In this document: piece by piece, positions 56,177 through 64,000 of the stretch
Position numbering within the stretch: the first letter of the stretch is position 1
Layout of the letters: the number at the start of each line of letters is the position of its first letter
NCBI RefSeq assembly: GCF_022829405.1
Contig: NZ_JAKSXW010000144.1
Coordinates: forward strand, 1-64,000
Direction of reading: 5' to 3'
Length of the DNA stretch: 64,000 nt
Source of the DNA: Methylobacterium sp. J-076
GTDB taxonomy: Bacteria > Pseudomonadota > Alphaproteobacteria > Rhizobiales > Beijerinckiaceae
Notes under the pieces: generated by a model
The model's database searches: none
Told to the model about the DNA's origin: nothing
What the model saw: only the letters and a program-made list of their open reading frames with translations
Translations under genes and position numbers: made by a program

Positions 56177-58080
56177 GGGCCGCCCAGCTGGTTCACGTGG
56201 TAGGCGTTGAGCCTCACCATCTGCGGGAACGGCCGCACCGGCGCCTCGAATTGCGGCGGCAGGCCGAGGATCGGGGCGACGCGCTCGATGACCTTGCCGG
56301 TGACGACGCCGGAGTTCCAGGCGGCGGTGGCGTAGCCCCCCGATTCCGGAAGGCCCTGCGGCTCGTCCATGATGGTGACGAACAGGTATTTCGGGTCGTT
56401 CATCGGCGAGGCCGCCATGAAGGTCGTGAACAGCCGGTTCTTGTTGTAGCGCCCGCCGATCACCTTCTCGGCCGTGCCGGTCTTGCCGCCGACGAAGTAG
56501 AGCGGCACCGACGCCTTCTTGGCCGAGCCCTCGTTGGCGTTGAGGCGCATGATGTAGCGCATCGCCTCGGAGGTTTGGGCCGAGAGCACCGGGGTCGAGC
56601 GCGACTTCACCGAATCCTCGTCGGACTTGAGGAAGGTCGGGGTGATGAGCTTGCCGCCGTTGACGATGGCGCCCACCGCCATCGCCGCCTGGAGGGGCGC
56701 CACCGCGATGCCGTGGCCGAAGGCGATCGTGATGGTGTTGATCTCGCTCCACCGCGACGGGACGATCGGGGCCGCGCTCTCCGGCAATTCGGTGCGCAGC
56801 CGGTCGGTGAGGCCCATCTTCTTCAGGAAAGCCTTGTGGCCGGGCACGCCGACGCCGAGCGCCATCTTGGCCGAGCCGATGTTGGAGGAGTGCGTGAACA
56901 CCTCCGGCATGGTGATGACGCGGTTGGTGCCGTGGTACTCGTGGATCTTCTGCCGGCCCCAGTTGAGCACGCCGCCGCGGGTGTCGAACGTGGAGTTGAC
57001 GTTGTACTTGCCGGATTCGAGGGCCATCGCCAGGGTCATCGCCTTGAAGGTCGAGCCCATCTCGTAGACGCCGACGTTCATGCGGTTGATCCGGTCGGGC
57101 GCCAGGGCGTCCTTGGGGTCGTTCGGGTCGAAGTCCGGCATCGAGACCAGGGCGATCACCTCGCCGGTCTTCACGTCGAGGATCATCGCCGCGCCGGCCT
57201 TGGCCTTGAAGTGCTCGATGCCCTTGGCGAGCTCGTCGCGCACGGCGAACTGCGCCCGCAGGTCGAGGGAGAGCTGGATCGGCTTGAGGTCCGCCTGCTT
57301 GCTCACGAGGCCGAAGCTGTTGAGCGCCTGGAGGCCGGTGGAGTCGATGTACTTCTCCATGCCGGCGATGCCGACGCCGTCGAGGTTCGTCGCCCCCAGG
57401 ATGTGGGCGGCGGCGGTGCCGTTCGGGTAGACGCGCTTGTGGTCCGGCAGGAAGCCGATGCCGGGGATGCCGAGGCGATGCACCTCGGCCTGCTGCTTCG
57501 GGGTCAGCTCGCGCTTCACCCACACGAAGCCCGCGCCCTTGCGGTCCTTGCGGGAGGAGAGCTTGGCGCGCAGCTCCGAGGCGTTCAGCGAGGGCAGGAC
57601 GGCGGTGAGCAGCTCCACCGCCTCGTCCTTGTCGTAGATGTTGCCGGGCTCGGCGAAGACCGAGACCGTGCGGATGTCGGTCGCCAGGATCTCGCCGTTG
57701 CGGTCCACGATGTCGGGGCGGAAGGCGGTCGAGGAGGTGGCGGCGGCCCGGTGCTCCTGGCTCGGCGGCTCGCCGAAGATCGCCATGGTCAGGAGCCGCG
57801 TGGAGATCGTGCCGAACACGCCGAGGAAGACGAGGCCGACCAGGGCGACGCGGACATGCGAGCGCTCGATGGCGAGGCGGAACATGTTGGCGAGCAGCCG
57901 GCGCAGGGGCGTGACCCGCGGCGCCAGCACCTCCTCCACCGCCTGCATCAGGCGCGCGGCGTCGGCCTCCGGCACGGGGGGCGCGACGGGTTCCGGCGCG
58001 GGGCCGGCGGCGGCGCCCTGGTCGCCGGGCATGCCGAAGACCGGCTCCCGGCGCTCCGAAAGATCCTGCACGTCGGACAC
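56173..58080 (-). CDS. ftsI: Penicillin-binding protein FtsI (PBP3)
   Basis: The septal transpeptidase, partner of FtsW. The 635-residue class B PBP has an N-terminal cytoplasmic stretch of about 65 residues, one membrane anchor (VRVALVGLVFLGVFGTIST near residues 76-95), a dimerisation module and the transpeptidase domain. Active-site motifs are STFK (catalytic serine, near residue 341), SSN in THSSNIGSAK near 400 and KTG in GGKTGTAEK near 535. The Ala/Pro-rich N-terminal extension is longer than in E. coli. It starts 4 bp after ftsL. Confidence 0.95.
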   Translation of the reverse strand: MSDVQDLSERREPVFGMPGDQGAAAGPAPEPVAPPVPEADAARLMQAVEEVLAPRVTPLRRLLANMFRLAIERSHVRVALVGLVFLGVFGTISTRLLTMAIFGEPPSQEHRAAATSSTAFRPDIVDRNGEILATDIRTVSVFAEPGNIYDKDEAVELLTAVLPSLNASELRAKLSSRKDRKGAGFVWVKRELTPKQQAEVHRLGIPGIGFLPDHKRVYPNGTAAAHILGATNLDGVGIAGMEKYIDSTGLQALNSFGLVSKQADLKPIQLSLDLRAQFAVRDELAKGIEHFKAKAGAAMILDVKTGEVIALVSMPDFDPNDPKDALAPDRINRMNVGVYEMGSTFKAMTLAMALESGKYNVNSTFDTRGGVLNWGRQKIHEYHGTNRVITMPEVFTHSSNIGSAKMALGVGVPGHKAFLKKMGLTDRLRTELPESAAPIVPSRWSEINTITIAFGHGIAVAPLQAAMAVGAIVNGGKLITPTFLKSDEDSVKSRSTPVLSAQTSEAMRYIMRLNANEGSAKKASVPLYFVGGKTGTAEKVIGGRYNKNRLFTTFMAASPMNDPKYLFVTIMDEPQGLPESGGYATAAWNSGVVTGKVIERVAPILGLPPQFEAPVRPFPQMVRLNAYHVNQLGGP

Positions 58081-58084
58081 GGAA

Positions 58085-58495
58085 CTACCTCGCGGCGGTC
58101 GGGGTACGGGTCGTGGTCACGGTGCGGCTGATCGCGCCCGTGGTGCGCGGCTCGGGCGTGCCCTTCTCCTTGGGCGTCGCCGTCGCGGCGAGCAGGCGGC
58201 CGATCTCGTCGCCGCGCTCCGGCCGGGCCGGGAGGTCGGCGATCCGGCCGAGGTGGGCGACGCCGATCGGCTCCAGGGCGAGGTGCTTCTCCACCGCCGC
58301 CTGCAGGCGGTCGGGCCGGGTCAGCAGCTGCCACTCGGCGCGGAGCACGGCGATCGCCTGCCGCTCCTTGTGCAGGGCGATCTGGACCTTGGAGACCTGA
58401 CCCGCCTGATAGAGCGTGTCGTACTTGATCGAGTAGGCGTAGACCGCCGAGGCGACGAGCCCGGCGATGGCCAACAGGTTGAGCAGGCGGATCAT
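58085..58495 (-). CDS. ftsL: Cell division protein FtsL
   Basis: A 136-residue bitopic protein: N-terminal membrane span (LLNLLAIAGLVASAVYAYSIKY, residues 4-25), a periplasmic coiled coil (QVSKVQIALHKERQAIAVLRAEWQLL) and a Thr/Arg-rich tail. Size, topology and position between rsmH and ftsI identify it as FtsL despite low sequence conservation in the family. The ATG overlaps the rsmH stop (ATGA), and ftsI follows by 4 bp. Confidence 0.9.
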   Translation of the reverse strand: MIRLLNLLAIAGLVASAVYAYSIKYDTLYQAGQVSKVQIALHKERQAIAVLRAEWQLLTRPDRLQAAVEKHLALEPIGVAHLGRIADLPARPERGDEIGRLLAATATPKEKGTPEPRTTGAISRTVTTTRTPTAAR

Positions 58496-59535
58496 CGGCG
58501 CGCGCCTCCGCGGATCTTCTCCGGCAGGCTCGCCAGCGTCTCGATGGCCGAGAGCGGTGCCGGAACCGGGGAATCGGTGCGCGCGACGGCGCGAAGCTTG
58601 GCCGAACGCGACCGGGGGTTGCGCGCCAGCTCGGCCTCGCCCGGCAGGACGGGGCCCTTGGTGACGGGCGTCAGGCTGCGCGTCGCCGCCTCGGCCTGGG
58701 CCGGCAGGTGCCGGGAGCCGTGGGCGGCGCGCCCGCTGCGGGCGGCGAAGAACTGTTTGACGATGCGGTCTTCCAGCGAGTGGAAGGTGACGACGGCGAG
58801 TCGCCCGCCCGGCGCCAGCACCCGCTCGGCCGCGTGCAGCGCCCGGACGAGTTCGCCGAGTTCGTCGTTCACGGCGATCCGCAGCCCCTGGAAGGTCCGC
58901 GTCGCGGGGTGGATGTGGCTGCCGGGCTCGGCCCGGACCACCCCCGCGACGATCTCGGCCAGCTGCGCCGTGCCCTCGATCCGCCCGCGCCGCCGGGCCT
59001 CGTGGATCGCCCGCGCCACGGCCCGCGACCGGCGCTCCTCGCCGTAATGGTAGATGATGTCGGCGAGCTCGGCCTCGTCCGCCTCGTTGACGAGGTCGGC
59101 CGCGCTCGGGCCGTCGGCGCCCATCCGCATGTCGAGGGGGCCGTCGTGGCGGAAGGAGAAGCCGCGCTCGGGGGTGTCGAGCTGCATCGAGGACACGCCG
59201 ATGTCGAGGACGACGCCCCGCACCGGCCCCTCGCCCGCGTCGGCGGCCAGGGTGTCGAGGTCGCCGAAGCGCCCCGGCACCAGGGCGAGGCGCCCCTGCG
59301 CCTCGGCCACGAGGGCCTGCCCGCCGGCGATGGCCCGCGGGTCGCGGTCGATGGCGAGCACGCGCAGGGCGGGGTCGGCGGCGAGCAGCGCCCGGGTGTA
59401 GCCCCCGGCGCCGAAGGTCCCGTCGATGGCGATGCCCTCGCCCCCGGGGTTCAGGGCGTCGAGCACCTCGGCCAGCAGCACCGGCACATGCGGTGCCGAC
59501 GCGGGGGCGGCGGCGGCGCGGATCGGGGTCCTCAT
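58492..59535 (-). CDS. rsmH: 16S rRNA (cytosine(1402)-N(4))-methyltransferase
   Basis: Methylates N4 of C1402 in the ribosomal P site. The 347-residue enzyme has HVPVLLAEVLDAL, the SAM motif DGTFGAGGYTRALL near residue 40, LDIGVSSMQLDTPERGFSF near 110, and VVTFHSLEDRIVKQFF near 255. The ATG at 59535 suits the family start; in-frame codons to 59781 are non-coding. It is the first gene of the dcw cluster here; mraZ, which normally precedes it, is missing. Confidence 0.94.
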   Translation of the reverse strand: MRTPIRAAAAPASAPHVPVLLAEVLDALNPGGEGIAIDGTFGAGGYTRALLAADPALRVLAIDRDPRAIAGGQALVAEAQGRLALVPGRFGDLDTLAADAGEGPVRGVVLDIGVSSMQLDTPERGFSFRHDGPLDMRMGADGPSAADLVNEADEAELADIIYHYGEERRSRAVARAIHEARRRGRIEGTAQLAEIVAGVVRAEPGSHIHPATRTFQGLRIAVNDELGELVRALHAAERVLAPGGRLAVVTFHSLEDRIVKQFFAARSGRAAHGSRHLPAQAEAATRSLTPVTKGPVLPGEAELARNPRSRSAKLRAVARTDSPVPAPLSAIETLASLPEKIRGGARR

Positions 59536-59945
59536 GCCGGACCCCCGCGGCGGGGAAGGCCGGCGGCGGGTGCGGCCCGCCCCCTGGCGGGCGCGGCGGC
59601 GTGAAGGCGTGCGGTCACTCTCATCTCGCCCTGGTCCGGACCGCGCGGAGGCGGCGCGTGTGGCGGGAGCGGCGACGGAGGCGCTGGGCGCGAGCGCCCG
59701 CGGACGGACGCGCCCTGCGGGTCCGCAGGTGACGCCCGGCGATCCGATAGTCGCCGCTGACGGGAGGATGCCGGGTATCATGGGCCTCGGAAGGTCGTCA
59801 ACGCGCGCAAAGCGCGTGCGCCACGCTCCGATGTAGAACCCGGCAAGGTTAACCGTTGGTGAGTTTTTCCGCAGTTTCCGGCCGCGGCCGAACCCCCCGC
59901 CCCAGGGGGCAAGGCGCTGCGGGGACTGGGAAATTCGGAGAAAGG
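59536..59945. other. rsmH upstream region, no mraZ
   Basis: A 410-bp gap with no supported gene. It should hold the main dcw promoter. On the minus strand TTGACG (59801-59796) with GATACC (59779-59774) 16 bp away is a weak candidate, and a lower-GC stretch (AAAAACTCACCAACGGTTAACC, about 59848-59869) lies further upstream. MraZ-type TGGG repeats were not evident. Confidence 0.45.
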
Positions 59946-60344
<399 letters not shown>

Positions 60345-60349
60345 GGGGC

Positions 60350-60379
60350 GACATGGGCCCTCGCCGCCCCCGCGGTCAA
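60350..60379 (-). promoter_or_regulatory. Candidate rnpB promoter
   Basis: On the minus strand TTGACC (60379-60374) and CATGTC (60355-60350) are 18 bp apart, and the RNA 5' end at 60344 falls 6 bp downstream. The -35 is good and the -10 weak. Confidence 0.4.
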
Positions 60380-60408
60380 GGGCCCGGGGAGGGGCCGGGC
60401 GCGGGGCC

Positions 60409-60849
60409 TCACCAGGTGCCGGTGTTCTCCATGGAGGTCCACGGCTCCTGGGGCGCCTTGGCGTCGCCCTTCTGCAGGATCTCGATGGAGATGCCGTCCG
60501 GCGACTTCACGAAGGCCATGCGCCCGTCCCGCGGCGGCCGGTTGATGGTGACGCCCGCCTGCTTCAGCTTCGCGCAGAAGGCGTAGATGTCATCGACCTG
60601 ATAGGCGAGGTGCCCGAAGTTGCGCCCGCCGGAATAGGTCTCCGGGTCCCAGTTGTAGGTCAGCTCGACGAGGGGCGACTTCGACGCCTCGGCCCGGGCC
60701 ACGTCCCCCGGGGCGGCCAGGAAGACCAGGGTGAACCGGCCCTTCTCGTTCTCGATCCGGCGGACCTCCTTGAGGCCGAACGTGTCGACGTAGAACGCCA
60801 GCGCCTGGTCGAGGTCGGCGACGCGCACCATCGTGTGCAGGTATTCCAT
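60409..60849 (-). CDS. gloA: Lactoylglutathione lyase (glyoxalase I)
   Basis: Converts the methylglyoxal-glutathione hemithioacetal to S-lactoylglutathione. The 146-residue protein closely follows E. coli GloA: YLHTMVRVADLDQALAFYVDTFG, VELTYNWDPETYSGGRNFGHLAYQVDD and PDGISIEILQKG. Metal ligands would be H5, the E of VELTYN, the H of FGHLAY and the E of IEIL. The ATG at 60849 has aggaga upstream. Confidence 0.94.
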   Translation of the reverse strand: MEYLHTMVRVADLDQALAFYVDTFGLKEVRRIENEKGRFTLVFLAAPGDVARAEASKSPLVELTYNWDPETYSGGRNFGHLAYQVDDIYAFCAKLKQAGVTINRPPRDGRMAFVKSPDGISIEILQKGDAKAPQEPWTSMENTGTW

Positions 60850-61203
60850 GGCGAGACTCTCCTGTTGCGGGTGGAGGACGATGTGGGACCGCCGTCGAGG
60901 GGCCGGCAGGCCTGAGCGGGCCCGTGGCCGGCTCGCGGGAGGCGGTGGAACGCTGCGGTAGGTAGCGCCCGCCCATGTCACGAGTAGGTCGGCCCATCCA
61001 TCCGGACGATTCGCGGCGATCGATCCTCGGTCGCCACACGGACACGCCTCGGCGGAAGCGACGCCGGACGGGGCCACCCCGCGCCCGGGGGCGCGCAAGC
61101 GGCCAACCCGCGGTGGAGGGTGTGCGTTTAAGTCCACGGCGTTCGGGCGCTTTTAATCCCTGATCGGGCCGTTAGCTTGGTCTGGAACGAACGGATCAGG
61201 GCG
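60850..61203. other. gloA-DUF2252 divergent intergenic region
   Basis: A 354-bp gap between divergent genes that must hold both promoters. No convincing -35/-10 pair or operator was recognised, and the short reading frames present are Arg/Pro-rich shadows. Confidence 0.4.
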
Positions 61204-62703
61204 ATGGAACGGTCAGCGCAACCCATGGACACCCCACCCCTGGACGATGATCGGCCGGACGCGCGGGTCGAGGCCGCCGAGGAGGCCGTGCTGGCGCCGC
61301 TGGCGGATTTCCCGCGCATCGACCTGCGCTCGGGGGTGGAGCCCTGGGACAAGCGCCGTGCCGCCGGCAAGACCCTGCGCCTGGAGCTGCCCCATGCCGC
61401 CCACGCCACGCTCGGAGGCGCCGCCGCCCGCCCCGACCCGGTGGCGCTCATCGAGACGGCCCACGAGGGCCGGCAATCGCATCTGATCCCGTTGCGGGTC
61501 GCCCGCATGGCCTCCTCGCCGTTCGCCTTCCTGCGCGGCGCGGCCCAGGTCATGGCCTGGGACCTCGCCCAGGGGCCGCGCAGCGCGATCGACGTGGTGA
61601 TGAACGGGGACGCGCACATCTCCAACTTCGGGCTGTTCGGCTCGCCGCAGGGCGACGTGGTGCTCGACCTCAACGACTTCGACGAGGTCACGGTCGGCCC
61701 GTGGGAATGGGACCTGAAGCGTCTGTGCGCCAGCATCGAGGTGGCGGCCCGGGACGCCGGCGTCCCCCCCTCCGAGCGCCGGGAGGCGACGCTGAGCGCC
61801 GTGGCGGGCTACCAGCACACGATGGACGACCTCGCCCCGCGCGGGTCGCTCGACGTCTGGCAGCGGGCGTCGCGGGCCGACGATCTCACCTTCGCCGGCA
61901 TCGAGATCGACGGACGCTCGCAGGCCGTCGTGGACAAGGCCGTCGAGAAGGCGCGGCGCAAGAACAACAAGAGCCTGCTCGACCGGGTGGGCGAGCGGCG
62001 CACCGACGGCGGCTGGCGCTTCCGCGAGGAGCCGCCGATCCTCGTCCGCATCGACGAGGCGACGCGCGAGGCCGTCACCACCGGCCTGGAGCGCTACGCC
62101 GAGACGTTGCCGCGCGAACGGCGCTTCATGCTCAGCCGCTACCACGTGGTCGATGTGGCCCACCGCGTCGTCGGCGTCGGCAGCGTGGGAACCCGGGCCT
62201 ACGTGGCGCTGCTCTGCGGCAACTCGGACCAGGATGCCCTCTTCCTCCAGGTGAAGGAGGCGGTGCGGCCGGCCCACGCCCCCTACCTGCGCGGCATGCC
62301 CGAACCCTACGCGAGCCACGAGGGCGAGCGCGTGATCTACGGGCAACGCCTCCTCCAGGCGGTGGGCGACCCGCTGCTCGGGTGGACGACGATCGAGGAC
62401 CGGCCGTTCTACGTGCGGCAGATGAAGAACATGAAGGGCGAGATCCCGGTCTCGCGCATGACCGGCCGGTCCCTCCTGTACTTCTCCCATGCCTACGGTG
62501 CCCTGCTGGCCAAGGCCCATGCCCGGACGGGGGATGCGGCGGCGATCGCGGGCTATTGCGGTCACGATGGCCGCGCCGACCTGCGGGAGGCGCTGGCCGA
62601 CTGGTCCGCGGCCTATGGGGACCGGAACGCCGAGGACTACGAGGCCTTCCGGGCCGCCATCGCGGCGGGCAGGCTGCGGGCGGCGGACGATCCGCACCTC
62701 TGA
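61204..62703 (+). CDS. DUF2252 family kinase-like protein
   Basis: A 499-residue soluble protein of the DUF2252 family (COG4320), function unproved. The middle contains NGDAHISNFGLFGSPQGDVV near residue 134 and LDLNDFDEVTVGPWEWDL near 155; GDxHxxN followed by a DxDD/DFD-type aspartate resembles the catalytic loop of aminoglycoside phosphotransferase-like kinases, so a phosphotransferase is plausible. Other conserved parts are RVARMASSPFAFLRG near 100 and FLQVKEAVRP near 358 (a possible nucleotide-binding lysine). The ATG at 61204 has atcaggg upstream; 61225 is an alternative. It stands alone between divergent gloA and the autotransporter. Confidence 0.85.
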   Translation: MERSAQPMDTPPLDDDRPDARVEAAEEAVLAPLADFPRIDLRSGVEPWDKRRAAGKTLRLELPHAAHATLGGAAARPDPVALIETAHEGRQSHLIPLRVARMASSPFAFLRGAAQVMAWDLAQGPRSAIDVVMNGDAHISNFGLFGSPQGDVVLDLNDFDEVTVGPWEWDLKRLCASIEVAARDAGVPPSERREATLSAVAGYQHTMDDLAPRGSLDVWQRASRADDLTFAGIEIDGRSQAVVDKAVEKARRKNNKSLLDRVGERRTDGGWRFREEPPILVRIDEATREAVTTGLERYAETLPRERRFMLSRYHVVDVAHRVVGVGSVGTRAYVALLCGNSDQDALFLQVKEAVRPAHAPYLRGMPEPYASHEGERVIYGQRLLQAVGDPLLGWTTIEDRPFYVRQMKNMKGEIPVSRMTGRSLLYFSHAYGALLAKAHARTGDAAAIAGYCGHDGRADLREALADWSAAYGDRNAEDYEAFRAAIAAGRLRAADDPHL

Positions 62704-63162
62704 CGCCGCCCCGGGCGACGCCGAGCGGCCCCCGCGCCGGCCGGTCCGGCGGGCGGGGTCGCCGCCGGCGGGGGGCACCCGCCGCGGGACGCAGGATGCC
62801 TTGAGGCCGAACCGCCTCCGGGCCGGGGGGAACCGCCGTCGCGATGCTGGAGACGGGGCGTCCCCGCCCCGCGGGAGACCCGGTTTCGCGGCCGGGACCA
62901 CCTTGCCGGAACATCCCGCCCTCCCTTGCCGATTCGTGACCGCGGCACTGCCGGAAGTTCCCAGTATTAACCCGGTACTTCGGCACCGAGACAGCCCTAA
63001 GTTGCTCTATTGCAACATCGATAAACCCGATCTTCCACCATCGTCCGGAATTACAACGAGAGTTTGACCGTTTCCCCGGGGGCGATTTAGCACTCGATTG
63101 CACACAAGGATGTGCCGCCGCGCCATAAGCGGCCGAAGTGTTCAATCGGGGGGAGACGGATC
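62704..63162. other. DUF2252-autotransporter intergenic region
   Basis: A 459-bp gap. The first 220 bp are GC-rich without a gene. From about 62931 the GC content drops sharply (near 50%), as in a promoter region. It holds a small dyad, GTTGC-6 nt-GCAAC (63001-63016), and GGAAT (63047-63051) 17 bp before CGTT (63069-63072), a one-mismatch EcfG-like promoter that would give an about 80-nt leader for the next gene. Confidence 0.4.
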
Positions 63163-64000
63163 TTGATCAGTTCAGGCATCGGCGGATTGCGCCGCTCGCT
63201 CCTTGCCGGGGTTCCGGCCTGGGCTGCCTTCCTCTCGGGGGCCCATGCGGCCTGTGCCCCCGCGACGCCCGCATCGGGCCAGACGGTGACCTGCACGGGG
63301 ACCTCGGCGGCCTTCATCGCGCCCACCGGCGTGACCGGCCTCACCGTCGCCATCACCCCCGATGCGACCGTCGCCGCCGCGCAGACCAGTGCGGGCACCA
63401 ACCCGAGCTTCACCAACGTCCGGGTGAACGGGTCGAGCACCGTCACCAATGCCGGCACGATCGCCAACACCGCGCCGCTGAACCGCGACAATTTCGGGGT
63501 GAACCTCGCAGGCGACCGTTCGACCCTGACCAACAGCGGCACGATCACCCTCACCGCCCCCGCCGGCAACGCCACGACGCGGATCTACGGCGCCTATTCC
63601 AGCGCGCCGAACGGAAGCCAGTATGCGAGCACGGCGGTCAACAACAGCGGGACGATCTCGCTGACGCAGAACGGCAACGGCATCGCCCGCGGCATCTATT
63701 CGGGCGAGAACACCACGCTGTTCACGATCAACAACAGCGGCCTGATCGCCGCGACGCGCGGCAGCACCGCCACCGCGAGCACGAGCGCCGTGGCGGCGGT
63801 CGATTCCGACGACGACACCGACCGGCTCGTGGTGAACAACGGCACCACCGGCCGCATCACCGCGGGCGGGGCCAACAGCCGCGCCCTGAGCGGCCGGGCC
63901 GCGCAGTACGAGATCACCAACAGCGGGGTGATCGGCAACACGACGGCGGGCGAGGCCGCCATCGCGACCTTCGCCCTCAATGCCGGCAATGCCGGCGACG
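63163..64000 (+). CDS. Autotransporter-like surface protein, N-terminal part, TTG start
   Basis: An open frame that runs off the window (279 codons visible). No ATG or GTG fits; TTG at 63163 has a very strong Shine-Dalgarno (ggggggaga, 7 nt). A signal peptide follows (RRSLLAGVPAWAAFLSGAHA, cleaved before ACAPAT). The rest is rich in Asn, Gly, Ser, Thr and Ala, with recurrent NSGTI/NAGTI/NNSGLI units about 20-40 residues apart (VTNAGTIANT, LTNSGTITLT, VNNSGTISLT, INNSGLIAAT, ITNSGVIGNT), the pattern of beta-helical passenger domains of type V autotransporters. A C-terminal beta-barrel would be outside the window, so the class is inferred. Confidence 0.8.
   Translation, partial: MISSGIGGLRRSLLAGVPAWAAFLSGAHAACAPATPASGQTVTCTGTSAAFIAPTGVTGLTVAITPDATVAAAQTSAGTNPSFTNVRVNGSSTVTNAGTIANTAPLNRDNFGVNLAGDRSTLTNSGTITLTAPAGNATTRIYGAYSSAPNGSQYASTAVNNSGTISLTQNGNGIARGIYSGENTTLFTINNSGLIAATRGSTATASTSAVAAVDSDDDTDRLVVNNGTTGRITAGGANSRALSGRAAQYEITNSGVIGNTTAGEAAIATFALNAGNAGD

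Noticed and set aside
59426..59836. Possible mraZ or small gene upstream of rsmH
   Set aside because: No MraZ-like sequence in any frame; the frames are low-complexity and overlap rsmH antisense.

Overview
The window is a very GC-rich (about 70% or more), gene-dense piece of a bacterial chromosome, most likely from an alphaproteobacterium of the order Hyphomicrobiales and close to Methylobacterium. The assignment rests on the fused transaldolase/phosphoglucose isomerase, the long two-repeat dCTP deaminase, the order and style of the division and cell-wall (dcw) cluster, the small NepR-like proteins and an EcfG-type promoter. It is inference from gene content; I could not run a 16S or whole-genome comparison.

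Left part (1-9.8 kb): a sugar-phosphate cluster (tal-pgi fusion, short 6-phosphogluconate dehydrogenase, 6-phosphogluconolactonase), an HD-GYP cyclic-di-GMP phosphodiesterase-like gene, dcd on the opposite strand, apaG, and the overlapping pair argE-speG. From 10.1 to 13.5 kb the minus-strand group argD-argF-hslO sits behind a good sigma70-type promoter. From 13.8 to 18.3 kb the plus strand carries RidA, a glycerophosphodiester phosphodiesterase, a ParDE toxin-antitoxin pair with a palindromic operator, a COG3146-type acetyltransferase-like gene, an M20 amidohydrolase and a 35-residue membrane peptide. The molybdate transporter modABC follows on the minus strand, then a 65-residue ORF behind a consensus EcfG promoter, then prmA, pepP and a DsbD/ScsB-like membrane thiol reductase.

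Middle (27-38 kb, minus strand): pstSCAB-phoU-phoB with a clear Pho box upstream of pstS but no phoR in the window, and an unusual 608-bp gap between phoU and phoB that holds a strong orphan terminator-like hairpin. Next come two small convergent genes (one NepR-like), recN, bamD and lpxC.

Right part (38-59.5 kb, minus strand): an almost complete dcw cluster, in transcription order rsmH-ftsL-ftsI-murE-murF-mraY-murD-ftsW-murG-murC-murB-ddl-ftsQ-ftsA-ftsZ, followed by lpxC-bamD-recN. There is no mraZ. Three foreign-looking cargo units are embedded: a soluble PAS chemoreceptor on the opposite strand between murD and ftsW, a DUF559 nuclease-like gene overlapping both murC and murB, and a MazE/PemK-type toxin-antitoxin pair whose toxin stop codon overlaps the ddl start codon. 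Beyond rsmH lie the RNase P RNA gene, gloA, a DUF2252 kinase-like gene and the start of an autotransporter-like surface protein with a TTG start that runs off the window.

Three families of interspersed palindromic repeats (A: exactly 109 bp in three copies; B: about 95 bp; C: CCCTCTCCCC-type hairpins) fill many gaps, and one C element forms the 3' end of the DUF559 gene. No tRNA, rRNA 16S/23S/5S, CRISPR array or intact insertion sequence was seen.
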